DNA of 64,000 nucleotides from an uncultured Chloroflexales bacterium (GCA_937902315.1 CALGUG010000056.1:223313-287312); one strand, 5' to 3'. Shown: positions 26,526 to 35,948, counted from the stretch's first letter. Numbers and translations are program-made. The notes: generated by a model from the sequence alone, not told the origin.

Positions 26526-27280
26526 TGAGTGAATATATTTCGATCAAAAACCTCTCGGTGCGTTTTGGCTCAGTCGAAGCGCTCAAGAACGTCGATCTTG
26601 AGATACCGCGCAACCAGATCACAACCGTGTTCGGTCCTGCCAACAGCGGCAAAACGGTCTTAATGCGCGCGATCAATCGCATGATCGAGCTGTCGCCAAC
26701 CCTGCAGCGCAGCGGCGATATTACCATCAACGGCGAAAGCATCTTCCGGCCCGAAGTCGATGTAGCCGTCTTGCGGCGGCGCGTCTCGATGGTGTTTGCG
26801 CTGCCTACACCGCTGCCCATGTCGATCTACGAAAACGTGATCTATGGGCTGCGTCTGATGGGCGAGAAGAACCGCGAAAAGCTCGATGCCCAAGTGGAAT
26901 ATGGCTTGGAAGCCGCCGCGCTCTGGAACGAGGTGCGCAACCGCTTGCATGATCCAGCCCTCAGCTTGTCGGGCGGCCAACAGCAGCGCCTCTGCCTGGC
27001 GCGCTCGCTAGCGCTCGACCCCGACATTCTGCTGCTCGATGCTCCAACCGCCGCGCTCGACCCGATCTCGACGGCTCAGATCGAAGAGACCATGATCGAG
27101 CTCAAATCGCGCTACACCATCATTCTGGTACCCCACAACTTCCATCAAGGGGCGCGCGTGGCCGACCGAGCTGCTTTCTTTTTGGGAGGCGAGTGCATCG
27201 AAGTGGGCACAGTCAGCCAAATCTTCACCGCGCCGCGCGACTCACGCACCGAAGACTACGTCTCGGGACGCTTCGGCTAA
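26525..27280 (+). CDS. pstB: Phosphate ABC transporter ATP-binding protein, atypical active site
   Basis: A 251-residue ABC ATPase, last gene of pstSCAB. Walker A is G37-PANSGK-T44, the signature LSGGQ is at 148-152, Walker B Asp is D172 and the H-loop is H204 in VPHNF. Two residues normally required for hydrolysis are changed. The Q-loop glutamine is Ala92 (VSMVFALPTPLPMS instead of VFQ). The catalytic glutamate after Walker B is Ala173 (LLLDAPTAALDP instead of DEPTSALDP). Otherwise length and order match PstB. No phoU follows. Either a lineage-specific active site or a slow ATPase is possible. Confidence 0.93.
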   Translation: MSEYISIKNLSVRFGSVEALKNVDLEIPRNQITTVFGPANSGKTVLMRAINRMIELSPTLQRSGDITINGESIFRPEVDVAVLRRRVSMVFALPTPLPMSIYENVIYGLRLMGEKNREKLDAQVEYGLEAAALWNEVRNRLHDPALSLSGGQQQRLCLARSLALDPDILLLDAPTAALDPISTAQIEETMIELKSRYTIILVPHNFHQGARVADRAAFFLGGECIEVGTVSQIFTAPRDSRTEDYVSGRFG

Positions 27281-27301
27281 AAGCTGCGTTTATAGCAACA
27301 A

Positions 27302-27337
27302 AAGAGCGTCTTCGGATCGAACTCCGAAGGCGCTCTT
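27302..27337 (+). terminator. Terminator of the pst operon
   Basis: A 15-bp stem (AAGAGCGTCTTCGGA / TCCGAAGGCGCTCTT, one G-T pair) with a 6-base loop lies 21 bases after the pstB stop. Confidence 0.82.
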
Positions 27338-27377
27338 GTTATAAGCACTTATCCCGCTTACGTCCATTGGCCTAGCG

Positions 27378-27457
27378 CAGGCGGCGAAGTCTCTCGCTCC
27401 CATAGGGCTTCTAGCGCGTCCGCCTTCGGCTATCAAGGTCCTTTCCTTCCATTCGGG
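27378..27457 (-). repeat. Family B repeat, copy 9
   Basis: Reverse copy (CAGGCGGCGAAGTCTCTCGC, then TAGCGCGTCCGCCTTCGGCT). It faces forward copy 10 across a family A remnant. Confidence 0.8.
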
Positions 27458-27463
27458 CGTATC

Positions 27464-27557
27464 TGCCTTCGGCAGAGCGGAACTTATCTCTTTTAACTCT
27501 TCCCCAGTTTTTTGTCTTTCCGTATTGAAAGAATGTGCGTCTTTGAGCAGATTTGAG
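27464..27557 (+). repeat. Family A remnant
   Basis: CTGCCTTCGGCAGAGCGGAA and the right-arm-like TTCCGTATTGAAAGAATGTG survive. Hairpin and ends are lost. Confidence 0.5.
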
Positions 27558-27660
27558 CCATCGAAACAGGTTTTTTTGGCCTTTGGCGGAGGCGTGTGCG
27601 CTTAAGCACCCTTCTCCCGCATTGCGGGAGAAGGGCCGGGGATGAGGGTGGCCAGCCCTG

Positions 27661-27719
27661 TTTGGTAGCCGGAGGCGGACGCGATGAGGACCGAGTGGGA
27701 GCTAGACGCCTCTCCGCCA
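27661..27719 (+). repeat. Family B repeat, copy 10
   Basis: Forward copy with the variant triloop GGA (TAGCCGGAGGCGGACGCGAT), ending GACGCCTCTCCGCC. A CTTCTCCCGCATTGCGGGAG hairpin lies just upstream (27611-27630). Confidence 0.8.
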
Positions 27720-27753
27720 ACATAGTTTTGTAGCGCGTATCGATGCACAACGA

Positions 27754-28683
27754 TTAGCGGAAGATGCCCAAGAGCACGACCAGGCTGACCAAGCTGCCCA
27801 GCGTCGTGACCACCACCACGCTGCTCACAAACTGCGGGCGCACATTAAACTCCGAGGCCAAGATCGTGACATTGACGGCGGTCGGCATACTGGCCTGAAT
27901 CACGGCCACGCTGGTCGCCATCGCGCCCAGGCCAAGCATCACCGCGATGCCGTAGGCGATCGGGGCCGCCACCACCAAGCGCAAGGTGCTGGCAATCGTC
28001 ACACGGCTGCGATCGACCACCTTCACGCCCGCCGCCATCTGAATGCCCAGCATAATCAAGAGCACGGGCAGGGTCGCGCCCGCCACCAGTTCGGCCCCGT
28101 CGGCCAGCCCGGCCAGCACAAACGAGGTCTCTGGGCCGGGAATGCCGACCGTAAAGCGCAAGATCAAGCCTGAGATGGCGGCGTAGACCAGAGGCATCTG
28201 AAAGACCTTCTTCAAGGAGTCTTTGATATTGGCTTGGCCGGTCGCTGCGATAAAGACCGCCACGGTTTGCACCAAAATTGATTGGCCGATGTAGTAGAGC
28301 ACGGCATACTGAAAGCCCGCGTCTCCAAAGGCGAAATGGGCCAGCGGCAGGCCGTAGTTACCCGTATTCATAAACATGGTGGTCAAGAGCATAGCGCTCT
28401 GGTCGGCGCGCTCAAGGCGCATGCTGCGCGCCACCAGCAAGGTCACCAGCGCCATCGAGATCGAAAAGAGCACCACCACGCCGAACATGCGCAGACTGTC
28501 GCCGCCATCGACATCGATCCGCCAAAGCGTATTAAAGATCAACACCGGGCTGAGCACATAGATGCATAGGCGGTTGATGCTGGCTAGATCGATCGTCATG
28601 TAGCGGCGAAACGTGAAACCCAAACTGAGCGGAACAAGAATGGGCAAGAGAACCTGTGCAAAAATAACCCCGATCTCGAACAT
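27754..28683 (-). CDS. AEC-family permease (auxin efflux carrier-like)
   Basis: A 309-residue membrane protein with about ten hydrophobic segments of the bile/arsenite/riboflavin transporter superfamily. Hallmarks are MNTGNYGLPLAHFAFG in the first half and QASMPTAVNVTILASEF in the second, the crossover region of AEC carriers. Bacterial relatives move malate, malonate or other organic anions. The ATG at 28683 has AGAGG 7 bases upstream; a TTG two codons earlier fits less well. It is third in a minus-strand cluster after a DUF1294 gene and an MFS gene. Substrate unknown. Confidence 0.92.
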   Translation of the reverse strand: MFEIGVIFAQVLLPILVPLSLGFTFRRYMTIDLASINRLCIYVLSPVLIFNTLWRIDVDGGDSLRMFGVVVLFSISMALVTLLVARSMRLERADQSAMLLTTMFMNTGNYGLPLAHFAFGDAGFQYAVLYYIGQSILVQTVAVFIAATGQANIKDSLKKVFQMPLVYAAISGLILRFTVGIPGPETSFVLAGLADGAELVAGATLPVLLIMLGIQMAAGVKVVDRSRVTIASTLRLVVAAPIAYGIAVMLGLGAMATSVAVIQASMPTAVNVTILASEFNVRPQFVSSVVVVTTLGSLVSLVVLLGIFR

Positions 28684-28796
28684 TGACAAACCTCTTCACA
28701 TCGTAGATAGCAACGGCCGAGCAGTGTGGCACTTCGTCGGCCATTCTCAGGCAGAATCCGCCTCCGGGTGTCTCGTCATCGAACGTCGTTGTTCTC

Positions 28797-30005
28797 TTAG
28801 CTCGCAGCTTGTTGCTCACGCGGCTGCTTGGCAAGCGTTACCAGAGCCACATAGACCAAGGCTTCAACAAGCATCACTCCAAGCACAAGCAGCATCATAA
28901 CGCTTGGGCCGCTGCTCTCAAAGAGCTGGCCGATCACCCAAGGCAGGCTCATCGAGCCAACACTCGAAGCGACCAAAAAGATGCTGGTGACTTTGCCCGT
29001 CACGACCATGCGGCGCTGCGCCAACACCAAGGCGGTTGGGAACATAGAGGCCATAAAGAGCCCAAGACCGATGGTGGTAACCCATAGGGCCAGCAGCGAA
29101 GCGGACCAGAGCAGGGCACAACAGGCGCTCGCGATCGCGCCCAAGACATCGACCAGCAAGATCTTCTGAGGCGAAACCTTGGTCATCAGCGGCGCAACGA
29201 TCAAACGCCCGAGCATCAGCGCGCCCCAAAAGGCCGAGACCAGAATGCCAGCGTTGGTTTCGTCGTAGAAACCGAGCGCGATCGCATAGGTAAAGAGCCA
29301 GCCACTGAAGCCGACCTCACAAGCGACATAACACAGAAAGAAGATCGACAAGAGCGTCACAAACAACAAGGGAATGCGCTGTTGGCTCTGGCCCGGCTCG
29401 GGAGCGGGCGCCCGCGGGCTGGGCTGAGGCCCGATAAAGGCCGCGACCATCACGAGCACCAGCGCCATCAGCCAGTACGACCAAGCGTACCAGCCCGTCT
29501 GCAAGATCACAAACGAGATCAGTACCGGCGCAAGGAAGGAGCCGAGGCTGAAACAGAAGTGCAGCGCATTCAAAAAGGGGCCGACTTTATCGCGAAACAG
29601 CCAGACGATCAGCGTATTCCCGCCGACATCGAGAAAGCCTTCGCCGATGCCGAGGATACAGAGCAGGAGGGTTAACAACCACAGGATCGGAATAAAGGGG
29701 GCCAGTGCGATCAAGATCGCGATGATGAGCGCTCCTAAGGCGATGACGGGGTGTCCGGCGAAGCGATCGAACAGGCGACCGCCGAAAAACGAACCTAATA
29801 GATATCCGCCAGAACGTAGGGTAAACAGGTAGCTGATCGAACTGAGACTTGTATCTGTTTGAAGTGCTAAGCTGGGAAGGCTGGGGCCAAGCGAACTTGC
29901 AACCAAACCGAGACCAACAAACGAAGCAAGATAGCCGATCGTGATAGTGCGTCTCGCCACTTCTAACTGGCCGGAAGGCTCTGTGGCGAGTGAAGATGAT
30001 TCCAT
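28797..30005 (-). CDS. MFS transporter, FHS/MFSD4-like
   Basis: A 402-residue major facilitator with twelve predicted helices. GLGLVASSLGPSLPSLA near the start and the pair GEGFLDVGGNTLIVWLF and NALHFCFSLGSFLAP match the fucose/glucose (FHS, NaGLT1/MFSD4) branch, so a sugar substrate is likely but not shown. The ATG at 30005 is chosen for AGGA 5 bases upstream. It starts 20 bases after the DUF1294 gene, so the two are co-transcribed. Confidence 0.88.
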   Translation of the reverse strand: MESSSLATEPSGQLEVARRTITIGYLASFVGLGLVASSLGPSLPSLALQTDTSLSSISYLFTLRSGGYLLGSFFGGRLFDRFAGHPVIALGALIIAILIALAPFIPILWLLTLLLCILGIGEGFLDVGGNTLIVWLFRDKVGPFLNALHFCFSLGSFLAPVLISFVILQTGWYAWSYWLMALVLVMVAAFIGPQPSPRAPAPEPGQSQQRIPLLFVTLLSIFFLCYVACEVGFSGWLFTYAIALGFYDETNAGILVSAFWGALMLGRLIVAPLMTKVSPQKILLVDVLGAIASACCALLWSASLLALWVTTIGLGLFMASMFPTALVLAQRRMVVTGKVTSIFLVASSVGSMSLPWVIGQLFESSGPSVMMLLVLGVMLVEALVYVALVTLAKQPREQQAAS

Positions 30006-30025
30006 GATGTTCCTATCAAACGAAG

Positions 30026-30424
30026 TTAGGTTAACTGCCACCAAACACAAGCGATGTGTATGGCGCTAGCGATCCATTGCGTAAGCCAAAAGCTGGTATG
30101 CAACGTTTTATGCCGCAGCAGCAACATACCGAGCCAACCGCCTAACACACCCCCTATCAAGACCATGATCAACAGCAGCTTCTCGGGAATACGTTTGGCC
30201 GCGCGTTTGGCATGTTTCTTGTCGTACCAAAAGTACGCAAACGTTATCAACGAACCAGCGATCAACCAGGGCCAATAGAGCTCGTGCCAATCGGCGATAA
30301 CAACAATCGAGCCCCAAACCGCCACCCACAACATAGCGGCGAGCAGGCTTGGCATAAACAGGCGAGAACGGCGTATGCGAGCGATTTCTCGCTTGAGCGC
30401 CGAAGAAATCGAGCGACGGGCCAT
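30026..30424 (-). CDS. DUF1294 membrane protein
   Basis: A 132-residue small membrane protein with four hydrophobic segments. It shows the DUF1294 pattern: FAYFWYDKKHAKRAAKRIPE, then a glycine-rich helix (GGVLGGWLGMLLLRHKT) and a final helix. The function of the family is unknown. It is the first gene of the minus-strand cluster. ATG at 30424 has AGGGA upstream; an ATG seven codons earlier is possible. Confidence 0.85.
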   Translation of the reverse strand: MARRSISSALKREIARIRRSRLFMPSLLAAMLWVAVWGSIVVIADWHELYWPWLIAGSLITFAYFWYDKKHAKRAAKRIPEKLLLIMVLIGGVLGGWLGMLLLRHKTLHTSFWLTQWIASAIHIACVWWQLT

Positions 30425-30569
30425 AACTATCGCATCCCTATGCATATCTCGTGATACACAACTTATGCAGATCTCCCGTAGATGACCAAGCTATTATACC
30501 AGCAGGCCCAGCACAATGCACGCCAACACGCTCGCACACGTTTGCAAGCAGCGCGCCTTGACTCGCATC

Positions 30570-30650
30570 AGGCGGAGAGGCGTCTAGCCCCATTCGATCC
30601 CTAGCGCGTCCGCCTTCGGCTATCAACATCCCAACCTCCCATTCAAGGGC
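30570..30650 (-). repeat. Family B repeat, copy 11
   Basis: Reverse copy close to consensus: AGGCGGAGAGGCGTCTAGCC, then CTAGCGCGTCCGCCTTCGGC and TATCAACATCCC. It lies in the divergent region between the DUF1294 and glycosyltransferase genes. Confidence 0.85.
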
Positions 30651-30784
30651 TTACCTCGCAGCATTCGCTGCGACCCGCTTGCGCGGGCGTTGAGCCGCCT
30701 CGCTCACTCACAACGTTGCTCACCATCTCATCAGCACATAGTGAGATCGAGCTGGCAAAACTTCGCAAGCTTTGCGCGTAAATC

Positions 30785-30793
30785 TGGTATGAT
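30785..30793 (+). promoter_or_regulatory. Possible extended -10 promoter of the GT-C gene
   Basis: TGGTATGAT fits TGNTATAAT with one mismatch and lies about 90 bases before the start at 30884. Confidence 0.35.
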
Positions 30794-30883
30794 GATGCAA
30801 GACATCAATGGATACAAAATCATCAATCGGAACCAAGCAAGCTGAAGGAGCGCTCAGTTCCAATCGGCGCAGGACAGATTTTC

Positions 30884-32926
30884 ATGAAGTTGTTAGAACG
30901 TAAAAGCGTCCATTTTATTCTTTTGGCGTGTGCCGCTCTCTTACCGCGAATCTTTACTCTGGGTCGAGCTTTCACCACCGACGAAGCCTACCACTGGCAG
31001 CATCGTGCCCCTGCCTTCTTGGCAGCCGTGCGCGAAGGGCGTTTCGCCGACACCATCCTAACGGGGCACCCCGGCGTCACCACTATGTGGCTCGGGACGT
31101 TCGGCATCATGCTCGAAAACCTGCTGCAAGCTATCGGCCTGCTCGGGTCGGAGATTCCTTTCGAGACCCATTTAACCTTTCTGCGGCTGCCGCTCACGCT
31201 CACAACCGTGATCGCTGTTCTAATCGCTTATCACCTACTCAGCCAGCTTGTGCCCTCTAAACTCGCCCTACTCGCAGGTTTGCTTTTAGGAAGCGATCCC
31301 TTTCTTGTGGGTCATAGCCGCGTGCTGCACCTCGATGCTCTGCTCTCGTACTTTACGCTGCTAGCGACGCTCTCGCTGATCGTGGCCTGCTTCGATGCCC
31401 AAGGAGTGCGCTCGCGCCCCAAAGCGAGCTATCTGCTGCTCGCCAGTCTGTTCAGCGGTTTTGCCTTTGTCACCAAAGCGCCCGGCATCTTGCTGCTCCC
31501 GATCGGCGGCTGTGTGCTGCTGGCTTGGGCCTTCAGTATCTGGCGTCAACCCGCCGAAGCGGGCCAAACAGGGGCCAGTCTGGGCTATCTGTTTGGGCAA
31601 CTCGTACGCAACTGCTGCATCTGGCTGATCCCCGCCGCGCTGGTGGCTTTTATCACTTGGCCTGCCATGTGGGTGGTTCCGGGCGAAGCGGTTAACCGCG
31701 TGGTGCGCGAGGTGATCGACAACGGCGGCGAGCCCATGCACTGGGGCAACTTCCTGCTCGGCCAAGCCGAGAAAGATCCCGGCCTGCTCTACTATGTGGT
31801 CACCTTAGCTGGCCGTACCACACCTTGGACAGCGCTCGGCCTAGTGGCACTGCTCGTCGCTGCCATCCGCTGGCGCGCTCAGCTTGCACGTCGCGACTTG
31901 GTGATTCCCATGATCGCGCTGGCTATGCTCATCATCGTGGCGGCAATGTCGGTCACGGCCAAAAAAGCCGACCGCTACGCCCTGCCCGCCGTGCCGCTGC
32001 TGCAAATTCTCGCCAGCGTCGGCCTCTACTGGCTGGGCGGCCACCTGCCGATGATCTGGCGTCGGCTTGGGATGGGCCTGATCGTCGTCGCATCGGCCGC
32101 GACCCTGGCTTGGCTGCACCCCTACTACTTGGCCTACTTCGGCCCGCTGGTCGGCGGCAGCGCTGGCGCGCCTAAACTGGTGCCGATCGGCTGGGGCGAG
32201 GGCCTCGATGTCACCGCCGAATGGCTCAACCAACAGCCCGACATCGGCCAGCGCAAAGTTGCCACTTGGTCGCCACCGACCTTACTGCCCTACCTCAACG
32301 CCGAAACGACCTGGCAGGGCGACGTCACAAGCGGCAACGTCAACTACCTTGTGGTCTATGTAGCCCAAGCCCAGTCCGGCAAAGAGAGCCAATACTTCGG
32401 AAGTTACTATCCTAAATGCGAGCCTCTGCACGTCATTCAGGTTCGCAATATCGACTACGCTTGGATCTATCGGGTCAATCGACATCGCAACGATTATCTG
32501 TTCGCCAATTTCGGCGACAGTCTACAACTCGACGGCTACGATCTGCTCACACCCGATACTTGTACCAGTCCGGGAGCGCTCAAGCTGACGCTTCACCTTA
32601 CACCCAAGGCTGGCTTGCACGAAAACCTCTTCCTCTTCCTGCATGTTCTCGACAGCAGCGCGAACAAGATCCAAGAGATCAACCTTCCGCTCCAGTCGAT
32701 TATCCCAGCCGAAGCTGTGCAAAGCGGCGAATCAGTGCCGTATGTGATCGAGATTCCTTTCCCAAGCGACGCACCTAACGACTTGTACCAACTTATCGCT
32801 GGCATATTTGATGTGAGCACCGGTCAACGTATTCCCATCATAAATCAGGCGGATCCCCCAGCTGAGCAGGTTGGACCAGATTTGCTTAACCTGGCAGACT
32901 TCGCCGTATCACCGTCTCAACCTTGA
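30884..32926 (+). CDS. GT-C glycosyltransferase (GT39/ArnT-like)
   Basis: A 680-residue polytopic membrane protein. The first lumenal/extracytosolic loop has the acidic motif T-T-D33-E34-A-Y typical of GT-C enzymes that use a lipid-phosphate sugar. About eleven to thirteen helices follow up to residue ~430, then a soluble C-terminal domain of about 250 residues. Such enzymes transfer mannose or other sugars to proteins or lipids outside the membrane; acceptor and donor are unknown. ATG has AGGACAG upstream. A peptidase gene follows 85 bases later on the same strand. Confidence 0.88.
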   Translation: MKLLERKSVHFILLACAALLPRIFTLGRAFTTDEAYHWQHRAPAFLAAVREGRFADTILTGHPGVTTMWLGTFGIMLENLLQAIGLLGSEIPFETHLTFLRLPLTLTTVIAVLIAYHLLSQLVPSKLALLAGLLLGSDPFLVGHSRVLHLDALLSYFTLLATLSLIVACFDAQGVRSRPKASYLLLASLFSGFAFVTKAPGILLLPIGGCVLLAWAFSIWRQPAEAGQTGASLGYLFGQLVRNCCIWLIPAALVAFITWPAMWVVPGEAVNRVVREVIDNGGEPMHWGNFLLGQAEKDPGLLYYVVTLAGRTTPWTALGLVALLVAAIRWRAQLARRDLVIPMIALAMLIIVAAMSVTAKKADRYALPAVPLLQILASVGLYWLGGHLPMIWRRLGMGLIVVASAATLAWLHPYYLAYFGPLVGGSAGAPKLVPIGWGEGLDVTAEWLNQQPDIGQRKVATWSPPTLLPYLNAETTWQGDVTSGNVNYLVVYVAQAQSGKESQYFGSYYPKCEPLHVIQVRNIDYAWIYRVNRHRNDYLFANFGDSLQLDGYDLLTPDTCTSPGALKLTLHLTPKAGLHENLFLFLHVLDSSANKIQEINLPLQSIIPAEAVQSGESVPYVIEIPFPSDAPNDLYQLIAGIFDVSTGQRIPIINQADPPAEQVGPDLLNLADFAVSPSQP

Positions 32927-33011
32927 TACTTATCGAGCAGCTCGTTTGCTCAACCCAAACGAGTTGTTGTGTTCCATATCGCCCTTTTGAATACTGGAGA
33001 AGGAATCCACA

Positions 33012-34310
33012 ATGGCTGGAGCAGTCGATTATCCGGGAGGTCTCTTCCCAATCGAAACATACCGACAACGCATTCTTCCGCTTCGCCAACGGGCAGAAGT
33101 GCGCAACCGCTGGCTACGCGAGCGCCTTGATACCGTACTGCCCGAGATTATGGCGCGCGAAGGCTTCGATATGTGGCTGGTCATCGCTCGTGAATACAAC
33201 GAAGATCCCGTGATCATGACCATGTTACCCGAGCCTTCTATGTCGGCGCGCCGCCGCACCATCTTGGTGATGCACCGCCAAGCCGATGGCAGCGTCGATC
33301 GACTATCGCTCGATCGCTACGGCTTCGGCGAATTCTACCGCCGTGGTTGGGACGCCGACTCGGGCGAAGACCAGTTCGCTTGTCTGGCCCGCATCATCAA
33401 AGAGCGCGATCCCAAAACGATCGGTCTCAACTACTCCGAACACTTCGCCTTCGGCGACGGTCTGAGCTACAACGAGTACCAACGACTCGCTGCCGCCCTC
33501 GGGCCAGAGTATATGGCGCGCACCAAGAGCGCCGAGCGCTTGGCCATTGGCTGGCTAGAGCGCCGCATCCAAGCCGAGATCGATGCCTACCCGGCGTTGA
33601 TCGAGATCGGTCATGCTCTGATCGCAACCGCCTTCTCTTCGCAGCTGATTCACCCGGGTGTCACCACCACCGATGACGTGGTCTGGTGGATGCGCCAAAC
33701 CATGCTCGACATGGGCTTGCAGGCTTGGTTCCAGCCCACCATCACGATTCAGGCGCCCGACCAGAGCTTCACCAAAACCTCTGATCTGCGCACCTTGATT
33801 CTGCCCGGCGACCTGATTCACTGCGATGTTGGCTTCGGCTACCTGGGTCTGATGACCGACCAGCAGCAAAATGTCTACATCCTCAAACCGGGCGAAACCG
33901 ATGCACCCGAGGGCCTCAAAGCCGCTCTGGCAGCAGGCAACCGTCTGCAAGACATTCATATGCAAGAGATGGTCGTCGGCCGCACAGGCAACGAGGTGCT
34001 AAGCGCAACGCTCGAACAAGCCCATAGCGAAGGTATCAAGCCCAGCGTTTACAGCCACCCGCTCGGCTACCACGGCCACGGTGCTGGCCCCACCATCGGC
34101 CTCTGGGACCAGCAAAATGGTGTTCCGGGCAACGGCGATTACGAACTCTTCGACAACACCTGCTACTCTATCGAGCTGAACGTCACCTACTCCGTACCCG
34201 AATGGAACGGCCAAGAGGTGCGCATGGCCCTCGAAGAGGACGCTGTGCTTACCAATGGTAAAGCTCGCTGGCTCTCGGGTCGCCAAACCCGCCTCCATCT
34301 GGTTGGCTAA
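33012..34310 (+). CDS. M24-family metallopeptidase (Xaa-Pro aminopeptidase-like)
   Basis: 432 residues: an N-terminal creatinase-like domain (about 20-170) and a C-terminal pita-bread fold. The dinuclear metal ligands are D272 and D283 (IHCDVGFGYLGLMTDQ), a histidine in YHGHGAGP (354-356), E388 in CYSIELNV and E409 in LEEDAVL. It should cleave Xaa-Pro or related peptide bonds in the cytosol; no signal peptide is seen. The ATG has a strong GGAGAAGGAA site. A long G/C-rich terminator follows. Confidence 0.93.
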   Translation: MAGAVDYPGGLFPIETYRQRILPLRQRAEVRNRWLRERLDTVLPEIMAREGFDMWLVIAREYNEDPVIMTMLPEPSMSARRRTILVMHRQADGSVDRLSLDRYGFGEFYRRGWDADSGEDQFACLARIIKERDPKTIGLNYSEHFAFGDGLSYNEYQRLAAALGPEYMARTKSAERLAIGWLERRIQAEIDAYPALIEIGHALIATAFSSQLIHPGVTTTDDVVWWMRQTMLDMGLQAWFQPTITIQAPDQSFTKTSDLRTLILPGDLIHCDVGFGYLGLMTDQQQNVYILKPGETDAPEGLKAALAAGNRLQDIHMQEMVVGRTGNEVLSATLEQAHSEGIKPSVYSHPLGYHGHGAGPTIGLWDQQNGVPGNGDYELFDNTCYSIELNVTYSVPEWNGQEVRMALEEDAVLTNGKARWLSGRQTRLHLVG

Positions 34311-34332
34311 ACCCGCTGCTTAGCCTATCACC

Positions 34333-34366
34333 AGCCGCCGTCTCTGCGATCCCAGAGGCGGCGGCT
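34333..34366 (+). terminator. Terminator after the M24 peptidase
   Basis: A 14-bp stem (AGCCGCCGTCTCTG / CAGAGGCGGCGGCT, one G-T pair) with a 6-base loop is followed by CTGCTTATTT. Confidence 0.85.
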
Positions 34367-34456
34367 CTGCTTATTTCGCACCCCTATATTCGACTTCGCA
34401 GCCTTATAAGACATTCGCCTGAGCATTTCAACAACGAGTCATCTCATCACCTCGCG

Positions 34457-34535
34457 CTGGCGAAAAGATCACCCCCTTAAAAAAGATCCCAACCGCGTCC
34501 GCCTACGGCTATCAACAGCCCGCCCATCAAATAAG
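34457..34535 (-). repeat. Family B repeat, copy 12 (subtype with AACCGCGTCC)
   Basis: Half-conserved reverse copy: AACCGCGTCCGCCTACGGCT, then ATCAACAGCCCGCCC. The gene-proximal half has diverged, as in copies 14 and 16. Confidence 0.65.
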
Positions 34536-34555
34536 GCGGCTATCTGCCTGTGGAA

Positions 34556-34625
34556 AAGGTCGGACCAACTTCTATTCTGCCGAAGACCAAAAACACTAAG
34601 CGATCGAGCTGATTTGTAAATACCA
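34556..34625 (-). repeat. Family A remnant
   Basis: CTTCTATTCTGCCGAAGACC and GATCGAGCTGATTTG match the GGCCTTCGGCAGAGTGGAAC end of family A in reverse. The other half is gone. The stretch 34626-34988 upstream of the SorC gene is AT-rich and holds nothing else recognised. Confidence 0.45.
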
Positions 34626-34988
34626 TAAAGCTGCTCGATTGCTTTAGGCCGTCTTTATCGGTATATCAGTCGAAAAAAACAAATGAAAATTGAAATACAA
34701 GTTAGTCACACTCTTTTGATATACTCATAATCGATTTACCCTACCGAGCATTTCAATTTATCTTGGCCCTAACTAGCTTCATAAAGAGCTGAAAAGGGAT
34801 AGCAGTCTTGCCGAGCTTGCTACGTGATTTGCAATGTGTAAGCTATGAGATAGTCCATTTGTCAAAAAAATCTTCACAAATTTAAACACTCTCATAAGAT
34901 GTAAGTAAATTTTCTGATATTATTAATACCAAAGTTTTGCGGCAAGAGTCCTTTAGCGAGAAGATACTTGAGAGTATGGAGGTATGGC

Positions 34989-35948
34989 TTGGCACGTATT
35001 GATGAACTTCAATTACTCACAAAAGTGGCTCGTCTCTATTATGAACATGGTATTCGCCAGGCCGACATTGCGTCCCAGCTGAAGTTATCACAAACAACAG
35101 TGTCACGTCTCTTGAAACGGGCCGAAGAAGAACGTATTGTTCGTATTTCCGTCAATGTGCCTCTTGGAGCATACCCAGAACGCGAAGAAAAGCTCCAGCG
35201 CGCTTACGACCTGCAAGATGTAATCATTATCGACAGCGCAAAAAGTGGTCCACATCTCAATCGCGATATAGGTTCGGCAGCCGCCTACTATATCGAAAAC
35301 ACCATCAAACAAAACGAGGTGATCGGCATCTCTGCGTGGGAATCAACGCTCGAACACCTGATCGAAGCCATGCATCCTCTTCCCGAAAGCGCCAATATCA
35401 GAGTCGTCCAAATGCTTGGCGCTATAGGGAACAACAACAAAAGCCATATTCTTCATCTAACCAGCCGTATGGCGACCTTGCTGCATGGCAGTGCAAGCTT
35501 TATCAGTGCTCCGGGAGTCGCTTATTCCGTCCAAGCCGCCCATCTGTATCGGGAAGATCCCTTCGTTCATTCAGCGCTCGACGCGCTCAATGACATCACG
35601 CTTGCCCTGGTCGATATCAGTCCCTTTCCACACCACGAATGGAGCAATAGCTATCAAGGCATTCTCAATCAAGCAGATATCAACTATCTGCAAGAACACC
35701 AAGCTGTTGGCAATCTCTGTTTCCGTTTCTTCGACAAAGATGGAAATGCCATCAAGAGCGATTTCGATCAACGCGTGATCGGCATCGAGCTCGACCAGTT
35801 GCGGGCGATCCCACGCACGATCGGCATCAGCGGTGGTCTCGACAAGGTAGAAGCGATCCACGCCGCTTTATTAGGTGGCTGGATCAAAGTATTGATCACC
35901 GACCAAGTAACCGCAGAAGCGCTGCTCAACAAATTTAAGCAAGCGTAG
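34989..35948 (+). CDS. SorC-family sugar-responsive transcriptional regulator
   Basis: A 319-residue regulator. The N-terminal helix-turn-helix (about 12-50: YYEHGIRQADIASQLKLSQT, then TVSRLLKRAEEE) is followed by the SorC effector-binding domain, a sugar-phosphate-isomerase-like fold with LGAIGNN and the closing GISGGLDKVEAIHAALLGGW. Such proteins control sugar-use operons in response to sugar phosphates. The TTG at 34989 is preferred because GGAGG lies 6 bases upstream; an earlier TTG at 34968 has none. No sugar kinase or PTS gene is adjacent, so its target is not evident. Confidence 0.9.
   Translation: MARIDELQLLTKVARLYYEHGIRQADIASQLKLSQTTVSRLLKRAEEERIVRISVNVPLGAYPEREEKLQRAYDLQDVIIIDSAKSGPHLNRDIGSAAAYYIENTIKQNEVIGISAWESTLEHLIEAMHPLPESANIRVVQMLGAIGNNNKSHILHLTSRMATLLHGSASFISAPGVAYSVQAAHLYREDPFVHSALDALNDITLALVDISPFPHHEWSNSYQGILNQADINYLQEHQAVGNLCFRFFDKDGNAIKSDFDQRVIGIELDQLRAIPRTIGISGGLDKVEAIHAALLGGWIKVLITDQVTAEALLNKFKQA

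Noticed and set aside
31361..31765. Minus-strand ORFs inside the GT-C gene
   Set aside because: They mirror hydrophobic codons of the real gene and have no ribosome sites.
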